A program made the position numbers and the translations under genes. The notes beneath the pieces were generated by a model that made no database searches, had not been told where the DNA came from, and saw only the letters and a program-made list of their open reading frames with translations. From Flavobacteriaceae bacterium (GTDB lineage: Bacteria; Bacteroidota; Bacteroidia; Flavobacteriales; Flavobacteriaceae), in the NCBI GenBank assembly GCA_023257625.1, contig JALRBW010000049.1, positions 1 through 62,372 of the forward strand: a stretch of DNA of 62,372 nucleotides. Direction: 5' to 3'. Position 1 is the stretch's first letter. Each line of letters opens with the position of its first letter. Shown piece by piece: positions 61,532 to 62,372 of the stretch.

Positions 61532-61764
61532 TCATAGGGCATCATGAACAGCGATCCATTTTTGTCTCGATGTTGCTCCCTTTTTTATTTCGATTTGCTT
61601 CTTTTTGATCTTAAGGTGATGGGAAAGAATTTCAGTTAGCGCAACATTAGCTTTTCCACCCTCTGCGGTAGCATTTATCCAAACTTTAAACCCAACATTA
61701 ACAGGCACTATTTTTTGATTTTAGCATTTGGCGAAACAGTAACAGTATAAATTGCTGTAGCCAT
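61532..61764 (-). pseudogene. Frameshifted DUF167 (YggU) family gene
   Basis: Reading from ATG 61764 gives MATAIYTVTVSPNAKIKK then TAG (61710-61708). After a run of six T on the plus strand (A6 in the coding strand, 61711-61716), the adjacent frame continues KIVPVNVGFKVWINATAEGGKANVALTEILSHH ... GATSRQKWIAV and stops at 61532. Joined, this is a complete DUF167 protein of 77 residues with its GGKAN and SRxK-like motifs. One extra A, or a -1 slip on the A-run, restores the frame. It could be a sequencing error, a recent pseudogene or genuine recoding. Confidence 0.75.
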
Positions 61765-61774
61765 TAAAGAAAGG

Positions 61775-62372
61775 TTAAAGAGATAAGCACTCTCCTATTT
61801 TTGGAAGCAAGAGTGATTTTTTATTATTAGCAAAATACTGTTGTACATCATTAGGCAGAATGGATATAGGGGGGAAAGTATTGTAATGACAACCAACAAT
61901 TGTTTGGCACTCAATAAAATCAGACGCCATAAGCGCCTCCTCTTTCCCCATAGTAAAATTATCACCAATTGGTAAAACAGCAACTTTCAAAGGAGGACAT
62001 AAGGCCGGAATTAATTTCATATCATATGTTAGCGCAGTGTCCCCTGAAACGTAAAAACAATCGTCATTATTCCAAATCACAAATCCCCCAGGATTTCCCC
62101 CATAGGTTCCGTCTGAAAGTACAGAAGAATGTATAGCAGACACATATTTAACAGTTCCAAAATCAAAAATACGTTTTCCGCCATGATTTAAAGAGTGGCC
62201 AATAAGCCCCTTCTCATTAAACCAATTTATGATTTCAAAGTTTGAAACAAGTACCGCCCCAGTATTTTTTGCTATAGCTTCTACATCAAGCACATGGTCC
62301 TGATGACCATGGGTAATCAAAATATAATCAGCCTCAATGGCCATTATGTCTATTGTATTCGCTAAAGGGTTT
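61775..62372 (-). CDS. UPF0173 metal-dependent hydrolase, 5' truncated by window edge
   Basis: The visible 198 residues match the UPF0173 group of MBL-fold hydrolases: ADYILITHGHQDHVLDVEAIAKNTGA (HGHxDH), YGGNPGGFVIW, FYVSGDTALTYDMKLIPAL, AVLPIGDNFTMG and TIVGCHYNTFPPI. The frame stays open through NPLANTIDIMA to the right edge, so the true start with the MKITYYGHSC-type beginning lies outside. The internal Met at 62344 is not the start. It is 10 bp upstream of the DUF167 gene. Confidence 0.88.
   Translation of the reverse strand, partial: NPLANTIDIMAIEADYILITHGHQDHVLDVEAIAKNTGAVLVSNFEIINWFNEKGLIGHSLNHGGKRIFDFGTVKYVSAIHSSVLSDGTYGGNPGGFVIWNNDDCFYVSGDTALTYDMKLIPALCPPLKVAVLPIGDNFTMGKEEALMASDFIECQTIVGCHYNTFPPISILPNDVQQYFANNKKSLLLPKIGECLSL

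Noticed and set aside
607-62372. Many additional open frames of 60-140 codons on the opposite strand or another frame inside long genes
   Set aside because: They lack family motifs and overlap genes with clear conserved domains, so they are treated as shadows.
1-62372. CRISPR arrays, prophage, insertion sequences, integrons or defence islands
   Set aside because: No repeat-spacer arrays, transposases, integrases, terminal inverted repeats or phage structural genes are visible.

Overview
This window is chromosomal DNA from a member of the Bacteroidota, most likely a compact marine-type Flavobacteriaceae. The evidence is lineage-specific genes (gldH, porW/sprE, ricT with a Cys-rich N-terminus, DUF4292, DUF4837, DUF6341/DUF6427, GH3, the 70-residue AtpZ-like protein), AT-rich DNA, almost no Shine-Dalgarno sequences, and promoters of the Bacteroidota form TTG-(17-23)-TAnnTTTG. 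I see no prophage, insertion sequence, CRISPR array or integrated element. It is a housekeeping region. Both edges cut a gene: an ADP-ribosylglycohydrolase at the left and a UPF0173 metallo-hydrolase at the right.

Layout. 0-6.2 kb: ADP-ribosylglycohydrolase, envelope proteins (beta-barrel, LpxR-like lipid A deacylase, small lipoproteins), a universal stress protein, a GNAT acetyltransferase, a crotonase and queD. 6.2-10.1 kb: ricT-gldH-PBP1A operon (gliding and cell wall). 10.2-17.8 kb: trhO, an M24 peptidase, recA, plsC, trpS, dprA and an HU/SPOR protein. 17.8-21.2 kb: dut, sugar nucleotidyltransferase, DUF4292 lipoprotein and an EnvC-like factor. 22-30.5 kb: porW, bactofilin, AtpZ-like protein and atpBEFHAG (atpD and atpC are not here). 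30.6-43 kb: PaaE-like reductase, DUF6341/DUF6427, purD, a surface-glycan pair, GH3, M23 peptidase, tatA, DUF4837, pgk, holB and a methyltransferase. 43-50.8 kb: mnmG, ybeY, gltX, an SPFH protein, glnS, folB, tRNA-Cys and a GIN-domain protein. 50.8-62.4 kb: rnr, an unusual AT-rich gap, rpiB, elaA-like, rnpA, M1 aminopeptidase, MBL hydrolase, SMP-30 protein, SulP transporter with a stress protein, a frameshifted DUF167 gene and the partial UPF0173 gene.

The most interesting parts are chromosome-maintenance signals. Two perfect 16-bp parS (ParB) sites flank mnmG, and one of them is encoded within the last codons of ybeY. About 8 kb away, the rnr-rpiB gap is about 15% GC and holds eight TGTTTAT motifs, a TTATTCACA DnaA-box match, a perfect 20-bp palindrome and a 14-bp inverted repeat. 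Strand composition appears to change across this gap. It is a replication-origin candidate, but the sign of the skew change is the one normally expected at a terminus, so the interpretation is open.

The genome is packed tightly. Most convergent gene pairs abut or overlap, three of them sharing a palindromic stop (CTAG or TTAA), and many -7 boxes lie only 4-19 nt from the start codon, so short-leader or leaderless mRNAs are likely.
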